Below, piece after piece: positions 18,357 through 27,127 of a DNA stretch of 64,000 nucleotides (positions within the stretch are counted from its first letter, which is position 1; each line of letters begins with the position of its first letter). The position numbers and the translations under genes are program-made. The stretch comes from Boudabousia tangfeifanii (lineage in GTDB: Bacteria; Actinomycetota; Actinomycetes; Actinomycetales; Actinomycetaceae), in assembly GCF_001856685.1 (NCBI RefSeq), contig NZ_CP017812.1, forward strand, positions 1,364,001 to 1,428,000, given 5' to 3'. The notes below the pieces were generated by a model that saw only the letters and a list, made by a program, of their open reading frames with translations, ran no database searches and was not told where the DNA came from.

Positions 18357-20251
18357 CCGCGCAGCTAAGAAAGTTTTATGCGCCCAACTCTCGAACCGAA
18401 ATTTCGGTCCCCGATCACTCGATCTATCCTTTGTTGGAAACTGCCGCTAAATTCTATCCAAATCGAATTGCGATAGATTTCTTGGGGGCCATAACTACCT
18501 ATGCGCAACTACTAGATCAGACTCGACGAGCAGCTACCGTTTTTGCCCAAGCCGGCGTCAAAGCTGGTGATGTGGTCGGCTTAGTACTCCCCAACTGTCC
18601 ACAGCACATCGTAGCCTTCTATGGGGCCATGAAACTTGGGGCCACCGTAGCAGAACACAACCCGCTGGCTCCCGCCGCTCAACTGGAACAACAGATTGTG
18701 CGTCATGCCGGTAAAGTTTTGGTTGTCTGGGAAAATTCTTTTGACAAGATTGCTCCCATTGCAGCAAAGCATGGCATTAAGGTCATAACCGTCAACTTGG
18801 TGGCTGCGCTTCCGGCTATCTCCCGATTCGTTGTCGAACTACCGCTTTCGGCTTCTAAAAAACAACGAGAAAAGCTACGCCCAGTCAAGGCAGTACCAGC
18901 TTCTGTTCCCCAATTCGAAAAGCTTCTTAAGTTTGCAAAGGAACATCAAGAAGATATTCGCATTGATAACGAGTCGACAGCAGTTTTGTTGCATACCGGT
19001 GGTACCACTGGTACCCCTAAGGCAGTGGAACTAACCCATCGAAATCTCTTGGCCAATACCGAACAGTCTGCTGCTTGGGTGCCGACCCTACATGAAGGGG
19101 CGGAAGTATTCGCAGCAACCCTGCCTTTCTTCCATGCTTTTGGGATGACCCTGTCTCTGTTAGCGGCGGTTCGAATGGTCGCTACCATTATGGTTTTCCC
19201 AACTTTCGACGTGGATATGATTATCAGTGGACAACGTCGTCGACCCATCACTTTCTTCCCTGGGGTTGCCCCCATGTTCAAGCGAATGGCCGCGAAAGTG
19301 AAAGCTAGCGAAATTCCCATCGACCTTTCCTCGATTCGTTTCAGCCTGTCAGGCGCAATGGCATTAGATCCAAAGATTGCTGCCGAGTGGGAACACCTTA
19401 CTGGCGGCTACATCATCGAAGGCTACGGCATGACCGAAGCCTCCCCCATCCTTTTGGGAAATCCGGTCTCCCCTGATCGCCAGCCATCAACACTTGGGAT
19501 CCCCTACCCTTCGACCGAAGTGAGAATCGTCGACCCCGAAAATCCGGAAAATGATGTTCCATGGGGAGAAAAAGGCGAGATTTTGGTTCGTGGCCCGCAG
19601 GTATTCAAGGGATATTTGGGAGAACCTGAGGAAACGGAGAATGCCATGTTTGCTGGTTGGCTGCGAACCGGCGATATCGGCAAGGTAGAAAACAATACCA
19701 TCGTCATGGCTGACCGCAAGAAAGAACTAATTATTACTGGCGGCTTTAATGTCTATCCATCCGAGGTCGAAGAATCGATGCGATCAATGCCTGGCGTGGA
19801 AGACGTGGCAGTAGTTGGTATGCCTGACGCGTCCTCGGGCGAGCAGATTGTGGCGGCAATCGTCACCGATGGGACCGCCAAGGTAGATCTGGAGACAGTT
19901 CGTGCTTGGGCCGAAAAAACCCTTTCACATTATGCCTTGCCGCGCCGAATCGAGATTGTTCCAGAGCTTCCCCGTTCCCAAGTTGGGAAAGTGTTACGCC
20001 GCTCTGTGCGCGAGCAACTGCTTGCGGCACAAGCAGGAGTGGAGGCCAGTTGGGCTAGTGTGCAAGAAACTGCGGTAGATGCTATCCGGACTGTTAGCGA
20101 ACAAACCCGTGCCGTCGCAGATCAACTATTAAGTTCAGCAAAAGTGGCCACAAAGTCCGCTGAAAACGAGTCGGAAACTGAAGAATCGGGTAATGCTACT
20201 GCTCAACTAGCAACCGAAACGAGCGAAAAGGGCGAGCCCAAAGAGCTATAG
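18341..20251 (+). CDS. AMP-forming acyl-CoA ligase (long-chain fatty acid-CoA ligase family)
   Basis: An adenylate-forming enzyme that activates fatty acids as acyl-CoA. The AMP-binding signature LLHTGGTTGTPKAVELTH lies at about residues 217-234, GYGMTEASP near 365, the hinge region MADRKKELIITGGFNVYPSE near 456 and the catalytic Lys segment SQVGKVLRR near 548. The last 75 residues are an unusual acidic, Ala/Glu/Thr-rich tail with no match to the family core. It overlaps the HelD gene by 16 bases with a strong AAGGAGG site, so the two are probably co-transcribed. Chain-length specificity cannot be read from sequence. Confidence 0.88.
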   Translation: MVNELTAQLRKFYAPNSRTEISVPDHSIYPLLETAAKFYPNRIAIDFLGAITTYAQLLDQTRRAATVFAQAGVKAGDVVGLVLPNCPQHIVAFYGAMKLGATVAEHNPLAPAAQLEQQIVRHAGKVLVVWENSFDKIAPIAAKHGIKVITVNLVAALPAISRFVVELPLSASKKQREKLRPVKAVPASVPQFEKLLKFAKEHQEDIRIDNESTAVLLHTGGTTGTPKAVELTHRNLLANTEQSAAWVPTLHEGAEVFAATLPFFHAFGMTLSLLAAVRMVATIMVFPTFDVDMIISGQRRRPITFFPGVAPMFKRMAAKVKASEIPIDLSSIRFSLSGAMALDPKIAAEWEHLTGGYIIEGYGMTEASPILLGNPVSPDRQPSTLGIPYPSTEVRIVDPENPENDVPWGEKGEILVRGPQVFKGYLGEPEETENAMFAGWLRTGDIGKVENNTIVMADRKKELIITGGFNVYPSEVEESMRSMPGVEDVAVVGMPDASSGEQIVAAIVTDGTAKVDLETVRAWAEKTLSHYALPRRIEIVPELPRSQVGKVLRRSVREQLLAAQAGVEASWASVQETAVDAIRTVSEQTRAVADQLLSSAKVATKSAENESETEESGNATAQLATETSEKGEPKEL

Positions 20252-20277
20252 AGCTCAAACTTACTGGTACCTACTTT

Positions 20278-20327
20278 AAGGGTCTTGGGGTAAGACGAAC
20301 AGAATCGTCTTACCCCAAGACCCTTTT
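20278..20327. terminator. Strong terminator between the acyl-CoA ligase gene and nrdR
   Basis: A perfect 21-bp stem (20278-20298 with 20305-20325) closes a 6-base ACAGAA loop. The plus-strand read-out continues with TTTTATAG. The hairpin can act on both converging transcripts, but the T-tract favours the plus strand. Confidence 0.9.
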
Positions 20328-20341
20328 ATAGTCAGAATTAA

Positions 20342-20794
20342 CTATTCAGACTTTTCAGCTTTAATTTCGGCAATCGCTGCTTCAAAATCCTCTAAGGTAT
20401 CGAAGCCAGAATAAACCGAAGCGAAACGAAGATAGGCAATCACATCTAAGCGACGCAAGAAAGGCAAAATCGCCTTGCCAACTTCATCCGCAGGTATCAT
20501 CGCCATTCCGGAAGTTCTAAGATGCTCTTCCACTTGAGAGGCTAAAAGCGCTAGGTCATGTTCAGATACCGGCCGCCCCTGACACGCTTTACGAACTCCA
20601 GAGACAACTTTAGCCCGCGAGAATGATTCAACGGCACCAGATCTTTTGACCACGGAAAGGGAAAATGTTTCCAAAGTAGTAAAACGTCGCTTGCAAACGG
20701 GACATTCCCTGCGGCGACGGATCGAGGTACCATCATCGGCTGTCCGAGAGTCAACTACTTTAGAATCCATGTGTTGACAAAATGGGCAATACAT
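20342..20794 (-). CDS. nrdR: NrdR, transcriptional repressor of ribonucleotide reductase genes
   Basis: An ATP/dATP-sensing repressor that binds NrdR boxes upstream of ribonucleotide reductase genes. The N-terminal zinc ribbon uses Cys3, Cys6, Cys31 and Cys34 (MYCPFC and CPVCKRRF), with the linking [16 protein letters not shown] segment. Residues about 48-138 form the ATP-cone ([16 protein letters not shown]). Length (150) is standard. Its position near lexA is the usual actinobacterial arrangement. The ATG at 20794 follows GAAAGG. Confidence 0.97.
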   Translation of the reverse strand: MYCPFCQHMDSKVVDSRTADDGTSIRRRRECPVCKRRFTTLETFSLSVVKRSGAVESFSRAKVVSGVRKACQGRPVSEHDLALLASQVEEHLRTSGMAMIPADEVGKAILPFLRRLDVIAYLRFASVYSGFDTLEDFEAAIAEIKAEKSE

Positions 20795-20878
20795 AGCGCT
20801 GGCCTTTCATTCAAGAGTAGGCACTTATTTTAGCGCAGACAGCCATCCCAAGTGGACTGTTCGCCTGTAACAATTGGC

Positions 20879-20910
20879 ACTGCCCACCACAAAGCGAAAT
20901 GGTGGGCAGT
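20879..20910. other. Hairpin between the LysM gene and nrdR
   Basis: ACTGCCCACCA (20879-20889) pairs with TGGTGGGCAGT (20900-20910), an 11-bp stem with a 10-base loop just after the LysM stop. The T-run lies before rather than after the stem on the minus strand, so it is not a canonical terminator, though it could stabilise the 3' end. Confidence 0.5.
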
Positions 20911-20927
20911 AGTACAGAAAAAACTAG

Positions 20928-21602
20928 TTAACCGGCGGGGACAATCAGTTGCTGACCAATTACCAAGGTGTCACCAGAAAGCTGATTAAGTTCACGGATA
21001 ATAGACATAGTGCTTTCAACCGAGCGACCTTGAGAGAAATGACGGGCAATCTGCCAGAGGTTATCGCCTGCTTCCACAAAGTAGGCTCCAGTAGTTCCCG
21101 CATAGGGACTATCACTCATCACCCAGACAATAAATGCGACAACCAGAGTGGATAGGAAGAGAAGCAACAAAAGTTGGACCACAAAACGACGAATGGTACG
21201 TGCGTTTAAGTTCAATTCAGACAAAACACTAGCAAACGAAGCTTGAGCTAAATCATCCTGCGACGATACTTGTTTCGAAATGCTCGCCTGGTAGCCTCCC
21301 CGCATTTGGCGCAAGTGAGACGAGGAGGCACCAGAAGTAGAAGTCAATGGGCGCACTGCCTGATTTGTACTAGCCTGACGACTACGCTTGGCTTGCTCAG
21401 CAATTCTAGTTGCAGCCTTTTCAGCGCGTACCGGAGCTAGGTAGGTAACAGAAGCCATCGATTTTGCAGTTGAAGCAGCTTCTGTCCGGCCAGTCCTAGG
21501 TTTAGTAGAAACGGTGCTGGAGACAACGCGCAAACCATTACGGTTACGAGTTTTTGGCGCACGGGCTGCTGAAGTAGATGGCTTTGCTAGCAATGCACTC
21601 AT
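20928..21602 (-). CDS. LysM-domain bitopic membrane protein, probable SOS-induced division inhibitor
   Basis: A 224-residue protein with a long basic, Ser/Thr/Ala-rich cytoplasmic region (1-145) and one transmembrane helix (about 147-167). A single extracytoplasmic LysM domain (about 175-224: YFVEAGDNLWQIARHF, then LVIGQQLIVPAG) follows. It lies head to head with lexA and its promoter region carries LexA boxes. This layout matches the SOS cell-division suppressors YneA of Bacillus and the lexA-linked genes of corynebacteria, so that role is inferred. The ATG follows AGGAG at 6 bases. The long cytoplasmic region is larger than in YneA. Confidence 0.8.
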   Translation of the reverse strand: MSALLAKPSTSAARAPKTRNRNGLRVVSSTVSTKPRTGRTEAASTAKSMASVTYLAPVRAEKAATRIAEQAKRSRQASTNQAVRPLTSTSGASSSHLRQMRGGYQASISKQVSSQDDLAQASFASVLSELNLNARTIRRFVVQLLLLLFLSTLVVAFIVWVMSDSPYAGTTGAYFVEAGDNLWQIARHFSQGRSVESTMSIIRELNQLSGDTLVIGQQLIVPAG

Positions 21603-21620
21603 TGTATTCTCCTACTTTTT

Positions 21621-21636
21621 TCGAACATTTGTTCAT
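21621..21636. promoter_or_regulatory. LexA (SOS) box 1
   Basis: TCGAACATTTGTTCAT differs from the actinobacterial LexA palindrome TCGAAC-N4-GTTCGA at two outer positions. It lies 19 bases upstream of the LysM start codon, so LexA bound here would block that gene's transcript. Confidence 0.85.
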
Positions 21637-21651
21637 CGAACATTTGTACAA
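21636..21651. promoter_or_regulatory. LexA (SOS) box 2
   Basis: TCGAACATTTGTACAA abuts box 1, sharing one base. The left arm is perfect and the right arm degenerate. It overlaps a possible minus-strand -10 (TATTGT) lying 17 bases after TTGCGG, consistent with LexA control of the LysM gene. Confidence 0.7.
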
Positions 21652-21677
21652 TATCTATTTTTAGAGAATACCGCAAG

Positions 21678-21693
21678 TCGAACAAGCGTTCGA
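21678..21693. promoter_or_regulatory. LexA (SOS) box 3, perfect palindromic arms
   Basis: TCGAACAAGCGTTCGA has perfect TCGAAC and GTTCGA arms. It is central in the intergenic region and can serve both the LysM and lexA promoters. Confidence 0.85.
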
Positions 21694-21704
21694 CACGCGT
21701 TATT

Positions 21705-21720
21705 TCGAACACTTGTTCTA
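21705..21720. promoter_or_regulatory. LexA (SOS) box 4 over the lexA -35 region
   Basis: TCGAACACTTGTTCTA matches the palindrome except at the last two positions that mirror TC. It covers the TTGTTC proposed as the lexA -35, the expected position for autorepression. Confidence 0.85.
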
Positions 21721-21741
21721 TAAAGCTTTTTGCTCTATGCT
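21713..21741 (+). promoter_or_regulatory. Candidate lexA promoter
   Basis: TTGTTC (21713-21718) and TATGCT (21736-21741) are separated by 17 bases and lie 36 bases upstream of the lexA ATG. The -35 falls inside LexA box 4, supporting autoregulation. Prediction by eye only. Confidence 0.5.
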
Positions 21742-21776
21742 AACTAGAGATACTTTCTATGCATTGGGGGAAAACC

Positions 21777-22556
21777 ATGAGCCCAGATATCGCCAGTTTC
21801 GATGGATCTGATCTAAAGGATCGACCACGGCAGATCTTGGCGTACCTCTCGTCTGCTGTTGAATCGCAAGGTTATATGCCTTCAGTTAGGGAAATCTGCG
21901 ATGCGGTTGGTTTAAATAGCCCCTCATCGGTCCAGCACAACCTTAAGATTTTGGCGGATGCTGGCTATATTAAGCGTCATGGTAATACTTCCCGCGCCAT
22001 TGAGGTGCTTCACCCCTATCCTCCTCGGTCGGCAGGGAACAATAATCCCGACTTCTCAGATCACAGTGAAACTATTGCTAACATTCAAGATGAGGCCACA
22101 ACTACTTCGCCAACTACCAATGACAACTCCAGTGCACAGATAAACCCACCAGGCTTAGACTACGTTGATTACTTTTCTCACGATGCAACACCCGTACCAC
22201 TTGTGGGCCGGATTGCTGCAGGTGTGCCAATCACAGCCGAACAAGCGGTAGAAGATACCTTTATGCTGCCGACTCGCTTAACTGGTAGCGGGGAGCTCTT
22301 CATGCTTTCAGTTTCGGGCGATTCAATGATTGATGCCGCCATCTGCGATGGAGACTGGGTAGTAGTTCGCAGACAAAATGTGGCAGAACGTGGTGAGATC
22401 GTAGCCGCCATGATCGACGGAGAGGCCACCGTGAAAGTTTGGTCGCAACGTGACGGACATTCTTGGTTACTGCCTCGTAACTCTGAATATGCCCCCATCC
22501 CAGCTGATCATGCAACCATTTTGGGTAAGGTCGTCTCAGTCCTACGATCTTTATAG
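21777..22556 (+). CDS. lexA: LexA, SOS repressor / autopeptidase
   Basis: Represses SOS genes and cleaves itself when RecA filaments form. The N-terminal winged helix (residues 13-75: [10 protein letters not shown], then [12 protein letters not shown] and SPSSVQHNL) is followed by a Ser/Thr/Asn-rich linker of about 60 residues. The cleavage site is Ala148-Gly149 in RIAAGVPI, and the catalytic pair is Ser183 (SGDSMI) and Lys220 (ATVKVW). The frame opens at an ATG at 21759, but GGGGG precedes the ATG at 21777 by 6 bases, so 259 residues are preferred. It diverges from the LysM gene across four LexA boxes. Confidence 0.98.
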   Translation: MSPDIASFDGSDLKDRPRQILAYLSSAVESQGYMPSVREICDAVGLNSPSSVQHNLKILADAGYIKRHGNTSRAIEVLHPYPPRSAGNNNPDFSDHSETIANIQDEATTTSPTTNDNSSAQINPPGLDYVDYFSHDATPVPLVGRIAAGVPITAEQAVEDTFMLPTRLTGSGELFMLSVSGDSMIDAAICDGDWVVVRRQNVAERGEIVAAMIDGEATVKVWSQRDGHSWLLPRNSEYAPIPADHATILGKVVSVLRSL

Positions 22557-22566
22557 TCGGTTATTA

Positions 22567-22618
22567 AACGTGTTGTGGGGGTGAACCGAAACCGGTTCAC
22601 CCCCACAACACGTTAGTT
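22567..22618. terminator. Strong bidirectional terminator between lexA and ldh
   Basis: A perfect 22-bp stem (22567-22588 with 22593-22614) closes an AAAC tetraloop, followed on the plus strand by AGTTTT. It lies between convergent genes and begins 11 bases after the lexA stop. Confidence 0.9.
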
Positions 22619-23605
22619 TTAATATCCTAGGTCGCGTGCAGCTTGACGCAAACGCTGAGCGGATTCAGTTAGCCCGTCACGTTCGGCCAAAGTTAGCGGT
22701 GGTGTTAACACCCGACCAGCACCTTGTCGACCAACAATCGTTGGGGCGGCCATACAAACGTCCGAGATACCTTCCCAATCTTCTAGTCGCGTAGAGATGG
22801 TAAGTACTCGCTGTTCATCACGCAGGACCGCTCCAATAATACGGGTGACCGCCAAACCGACCGCGTAGTTTGTTGCTCCCTTACCTTCAATAATGCGATA
22901 AGCGGATTGAACCACATCTTCACGAATGCGTTCGCGGAGTTCATTATCGAACAAACCGCCACTCAAGGTGGGTCCCCAGTGACGAAGTGGTACGTTACCG
23001 ATCTCAGCACAAGACCACAATGGCACTTCCGAGTCACCGTGTTCGCCAGCGACATAAGCATGAATGTTCTGGACAGCAACCCCAGTTTCCTTAGAAACTA
23101 GCCAGCGCAAACGAGCGGTATCGAGCACGGTGCCTGAACCAAACATTTGATTGAAGGGCAATCCCGAGATTTTCTGGGAAACATAAGTAACGACGTCAAC
23201 AGGGTTAGTGACCAAAATATAGATCGCGTTTGGGGCGACTTCCAATACCGACGGAATAATTTTTTCCATCAAACCAACAGTCGCTCCAGCCAATTCCAAG
23301 CGGGTCTGGCCTGGCTTTTGCTTTGCTCCAGCAGTAATCACAACCACGTCAGCATCGCGGCAAATTTCAATATCATCAGAGCCGCTAACCGAGCTCATCG
23401 GTGTGAACTGAATACCGTGGGCAATATCAAGAGCTTCAGCTTCAACTTTTGCCTTATTAATATCGTAAAGCACAACTTCACTGGCATGACCGGCAATCAC
23501 ACAGGCATAAGCCAAAGTGGCACCAACGGCACCCGCGCCGATGATCGCAATTTTGCTTCGTTCTTTCTTCGAAGCAGGGTACAAAGTTTTGGCTGGTGCT
23601 GACAT
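22619..23605 (-). CDS. ldh: L-lactate dehydrogenase
   Basis: Reduces pyruvate to L-lactate with NADH, the NAD-regenerating step of fermentation. The Rossmann motif IIGAGAVGATLAYACV lies at residues 19-34, the NAD-selecting Asp in VVLYDI follows, and the substrate/catalytic segments are TNPVDVVTYV and GEHGDSEVP, with the active-site histidine. GTVLDTARLRWLVS is the usual substrate Arg region and favours lactate over malate dehydrogenase. The ATG follows GGAGGAAAC. Its presence fits a fermentative, facultative or anaerobic lifestyle. Confidence 0.95.
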   Translation of the reverse strand: MSAPAKTLYPASKKERSKIAIIGAGAVGATLAYACVIAGHASEVVLYDINKAKVEAEALDIAHGIQFTPMSSVSGSDDIEICRDADVVVITAGAKQKPGQTRLELAGATVGLMEKIIPSVLEVAPNAIYILVTNPVDVVTYVSQKISGLPFNQMFGSGTVLDTARLRWLVSKETGVAVQNIHAYVAGEHGDSEVPLWSCAEIGNVPLRHWGPTLSGGLFDNELRERIREDVVQSAYRIIEGKGATNYAVGLAVTRIIGAVLRDEQRVLTISTRLEDWEGISDVCMAAPTIVGRQGAGRVLTPPLTLAERDGLTESAQRLRQAARDLGY

Positions 23606-23652
23606 GTTTCCTCCATTTTGCCGAGCAAATGTTTACTAAACCATTGTATGCG

Positions 23653-25590
23653 TCACACTGCAGAAAGTCGCTTCAGGGCATCCCTTGCCAACTGCGGATC
23701 AGTAGTTTTCCAAAAGTCAGGTAAGGAACGCACTAAGAAGGTCCCATATTGTCGGGTACGGATGCGTGGATCGAGAATTGCCACCATTCCACGATCATCA
23801 CTACGTCTAAGTAGTCTGCCCACCCCTTGGGCTAGCAATAGTGCGGCATGAGGGATAGAAACCTGCATAAAAGCATTCTGCCGCTTTTCTTCGGCTGCGC
23901 GGTTACGGGCACGAATCATCGGGTCATCAGGTCTGGGAAAAGGAATCCGATCAATTACCACTAGACGACAAGCCGAACCTGGTACATCTACACCTTGCCA
24001 TAACGAGAGAGTACCGAAAAGGCAAGCATTGCCATGGGAGGCAAATTTACGTACCAAGGTCGGAATCACGTCTTCCCCTTGGCAATACACTTCCAAATCG
24101 GTTTTCTCCCGCATAATTTCGGCAGCACGTTGAGCCCCTTTGAAAGATGAGTAAAGGCCAAGCACCCCACCATTACTAGCCTGGGCAAGCGCGACCAACT
24201 CAGCTAAGGCCTGCTCACTCGGCCCTTCCCGACCTGGCTGCGGCAAATGCTCCGCCACATATAAAATCCCCTGTTTTCGGTAGTCGAAAGGCGATCCCAC
24301 GTCGACTCCCTGCCAAGGTTTCTCGGCTAAAGCAATCCCACTTGCTTTAGCCGAATTTTCAAAAGTTCCCCCGATTTGCAAAGTAGCCGAGGTGAGTACT
24401 GCGGTCTTTTCTGACCAAATGCGGTTCGCCAGTTTACCGGCCACATGGAGCGGAGCCGCATACAAATGAGGGATCTGGTCACGATCAAGACTGATCCAGC
24501 GAACTACTGTAGGATCATCTTGGGTGGCAAACTCCAAAACGCTTGCCATATCAGCTGCCGTATTTTTAACGAGATTTAGGGCCGCACTTCCGCCCTCACG
24601 TGACTTGGTGTTAAGTTCTTTTGCCGCCTTCGAAACCATCGTGGACAAAACCTGTAAAGCCGCCCCAAAGTTCTTTGGCCCACCGGTTTCAATCAGACCC
24701 GGTTCCATTTGCCCCATGGCCTGGTTAAGACTATCAACCACATTTGACATGTCTTCCACGCCCTCGACGCCTTGTCTTTCAAACTGACGATGCAGTTGCA
24801 ACAAAGCGTTACCAGTGATTTCGACCGTGGCACTATTGCGGACTGCTCCAGCCAGATCATGAGCTTCATCCACCACCAATAAGTCGTAATCCGGTAGCAC
24901 CTGAGAGTCAGTGGTGGCAGTAATGCCCAAAATGGCATGGTTGGTAATAACGACGTCGGCTTCCGCCGCTTTAGCCCGAGCTTCTTGGGCAAAGCATTGA
25001 TCCCAAAATGGGCAATCCTCACCGACACACTCACGTCGAGTCAAAGAGACCTGACGCCAAATACGGTCATTGACACCCGGCTCAAGTTCATCACGGTCAC
25101 CGGTTTTGCAGGTTTTGGCCCATTGCCGAACTCGCAAGATTTCTTCACCCATGGCCGAGGGCGCCGCACTATCGGCCTGGCCCGCGTCGGTCAAAGCGAA
25201 AAGGGCATCGGCCTCGGAAAACGTACCTGACAGCTTGTACTGGCAGACATAGTTATTCCATCCCTTTAGCAGAGCTACATCCGCTTGGTACCCCATTTTT
25301 TCTTGAAATACCTGGTTGACCAATGGAACATCATGATTAAAAATCTGACGTTGCAAGGCCAAGGTGGCCGTTGAGATTACACCACGCTTTTCTCCGTTGG
25401 CGCAGGCATGAATCATAGGTACCAAATACCCTAAAGATTTACCAGTACCGGTACCAGCCTGCACCAATAGATTATGGTCATCTTGGAAGGCACTTTCGAC
25501 CTCGGTCAGCATTTTTTCCTGACCATCACGGTTAGCGCCACCCATTTTGGCCACCACCGCTCTAAGGATTTCTAGCGAGCTCTCACTCAC
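23653..25590 (-). CDS. DinG/XPD-family ATP-dependent DNA helicase with iron-sulfur cluster
   Basis: A superfamily 2 helicase. Walker A QAGTGTGKSLGYLVPM lies near residue 42 and the DEAH box VVDEAHDLAG near 240. Four cysteines between motifs Ia and II (NYVCQYK, RRECVGEDC, FWDQCF) fit the [4Fe-4S] cluster of DinG/XPD enzymes. Late motifs are GTLSLWQGVDVPG and QGVGRLLRR. No N-terminal exonuclease domain is present. It starts with GTG and overlaps hflX by 8 bases, so the two are probably translated together. Its substrate (D-loops, R-loops or G-quadruplexes) is inferred only from the family. Confidence 0.9.
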   Translation of the reverse strand: MSESSLEILRAVVAKMGGANRDGQEKMLTEVESAFQDDHNLLVQAGTGTGKSLGYLVPMIHACANGEKRGVISTATLALQRQIFNHDVPLVNQVFQEKMGYQADVALLKGWNNYVCQYKLSGTFSEADALFALTDAGQADSAAPSAMGEEILRVRQWAKTCKTGDRDELEPGVNDRIWRQVSLTRRECVGEDCPFWDQCFAQEARAKAAEADVVITNHAILGITATTDSQVLPDYDLLVVDEAHDLAGAVRNSATVEITGNALLQLHRQFERQGVEGVEDMSNVVDSLNQAMGQMEPGLIETGGPKNFGAALQVLSTMVSKAAKELNTKSREGGSAALNLVKNTAADMASVLEFATQDDPTVVRWISLDRDQIPHLYAAPLHVAGKLANRIWSEKTAVLTSATLQIGGTFENSAKASGIALAEKPWQGVDVGSPFDYRKQGILYVAEHLPQPGREGPSEQALAELVALAQASNGGVLGLYSSFKGAQRAAEIMREKTDLEVYCQGEDVIPTLVRKFASHGNACLFGTLSLWQGVDVPGSACRLVVIDRIPFPRPDDPMIRARNRAAEEKRQNAFMQVSIPHAALLLAQGVGRLLRRSDDRGMVAILDPRIRTRQYGTFLVRSLPDFWKTTDPQLARDALKRLSAV

Positions 25591-27058
25591 TGGCGTGCTC
25601 CAACTTTTCGGCGAGATGTTCGTCGACTAAAGCATGTAGCTTTGTGCCATAGGCGGTATGTTCGGTGCTAATCACTTCACCGGTTTCATGAGCCAAAGAA
25701 AGCAGATCGCCCCGAGAATAAGGCACTAGCACACGCACTTCCTTAGCCGGTGTTGGCAAGTGCTCGGCAATCATTTCTTTTAGCTCAGTAATCCCGGTTT
25801 GGCTCTTGGCACTGACCACCACGGAAAGCGGGTATCTAGAACGCAACCGAGCCAAAGTTTCCGGTTCTGCCAAGTCCGCTTTATTGAGCACAATGATTTG
25901 CTCAATCTCGCTGGCGCCGTCAATATCTGCCAGCACAGTCTTGACCGCTTCTACCTGGCCTTCAGGGTCAGGATGGGCCGCATCAAGTACATGCAAGATC
26001 AGATCGGCCTCCCCTACTTCTTCTAGGGATGAGCGGAAAGCCTCAACCAGTTCGTGAGGCAGATTGCGAACGAAGCCAACCGTATCAACTAAGGTGTATT
26101 CGCGACCTTCAAGCGTTTTGGCTTTACGCACAGTCGGGTCCAAAGTTGCGAACAAGGCGTCTTGCACCATGACGTCAGCATCGGTCAAAACGTTAAGCAA
26201 GGAAGATTTTCCCGCGTTGGTGTAGCCGGCAATCGCCACCGACGGCACTTTATTCGTGCGGCGCGATTGTCGCATGGTTTTACGCGCAGGAGCCATCGCT
26301 TCGATTTCTTTACGTAGTTTCGCCATACGCATGCGGATTCGACGACGATCAAGTTCAATCTTGGTTTCACCAGGACCACGAGAACCGATCCCAGCACCGC
26401 CGGCCACACGACCACCGGCTTGGCGGGACATAGATTCACCCCAACCACGCAAACGAGGCAAGAGATATTCAAGTTGTGCCAGCTCAACTTGGGCTTTGCC
26501 TTCCCGTGACTTTGCATGCTGAGCAAAGATATCCAAGATCAGGGCCGTGCGATCAACAACTTTGACTTTAACTACGTCTTCTAATCCACGACGCTGTGAA
26601 GGGGCTAGGTCAGAATCGACGATAACTGTGTCGGCGCCACAAGCCGCCACGATTTCTTTCAGCTCATGGGCTTTACCTTTTCCCAGGTAAGTGGCCGGAT
26701 CCGGAGTCTGACGTCGCTGCAGGACCGCATCTAACACTTGCGAACCTGCGGTTTCTGCCAGTGCTGCCAACTCACGCAACGAAACCTCAGCTGCTTCGGC
26801 GGTGCCAGAGGTCCAGACCCCAACGAGAACTACTTTTTCCAGACGAATTTTTCGGTATTCGACCTCGGAAACGTCTTCCAATTCGGTAGAAAGACCATCG
26901 ACGCGACGAAGCCGAGCACGCTCTTCGCGATCCATTGCCCCGCTGCTGCTCTCCTCTTTTTGAGAGTCAGTGGATTGTAGGGCGGTTCCCATTCTAGCCA
27001 GGATGCGAGCCGCAAGGTCTTGGCCTTCGATTTGGGATTGGTCTTTTTCGTTTGTCAA
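25583..27058 (-). CDS. hflX: HflX, ribosome-associated GTPase
   Basis: A GTPase of the Obg-HflX superfamily that splits or rescues stalled ribosomes. The N-terminal HflX domain (with PATYLGKGKAHELK and a GGRVAGGAGIGSRGPGETK stretch) precedes the G domain. G1 is AGYTNAGKSSLLN, G3 DTVGFVRNLPHELV and G4 LNKADL. The frame opens with a TTG at 27073 lacking a ribosome binding site, while the TTG at 27058 has GGAG 5 bases upstream, so 491 residues are preferred. It is the last member of the miaB-miaA-dapF-hflX neighbourhood. Confidence 0.93.
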   Translation of the reverse strand: MTNEKDQSQIEGQDLAARILARMGTALQSTDSQKEESSSGAMDREERARLRRVDGLSTELEDVSEVEYRKIRLEKVVLVGVWTSGTAEAAEVSLRELAALAETAGSQVLDAVLQRRQTPDPATYLGKGKAHELKEIVAACGADTVIVDSDLAPSQRRGLEDVVKVKVVDRTALILDIFAQHAKSREGKAQVELAQLEYLLPRLRGWGESMSRQAGGRVAGGAGIGSRGPGETKIELDRRRIRMRMAKLRKEIEAMAPARKTMRQSRRTNKVPSVAIAGYTNAGKSSLLNVLTDADVMVQDALFATLDPTVRKAKTLEGREYTLVDTVGFVRNLPHELVEAFRSSLEEVGEADLILHVLDAAHPDPEGQVEAVKTVLADIDGASEIEQIIVLNKADLAEPETLARLRSRYPLSVVVSAKSQTGITELKEMIAEHLPTPAKEVRVLVPYSRGDLLSLAHETGEVISTEHTAYGTKLHALVDEHLAEKLEHASE

Positions 27059-27127
27059 GTGAGCTCCGAACAATATTTTCTGGTTATAACGCGCTCAGAT
27101 TCAAAGAGCACGCTAAATTTATAGCTA

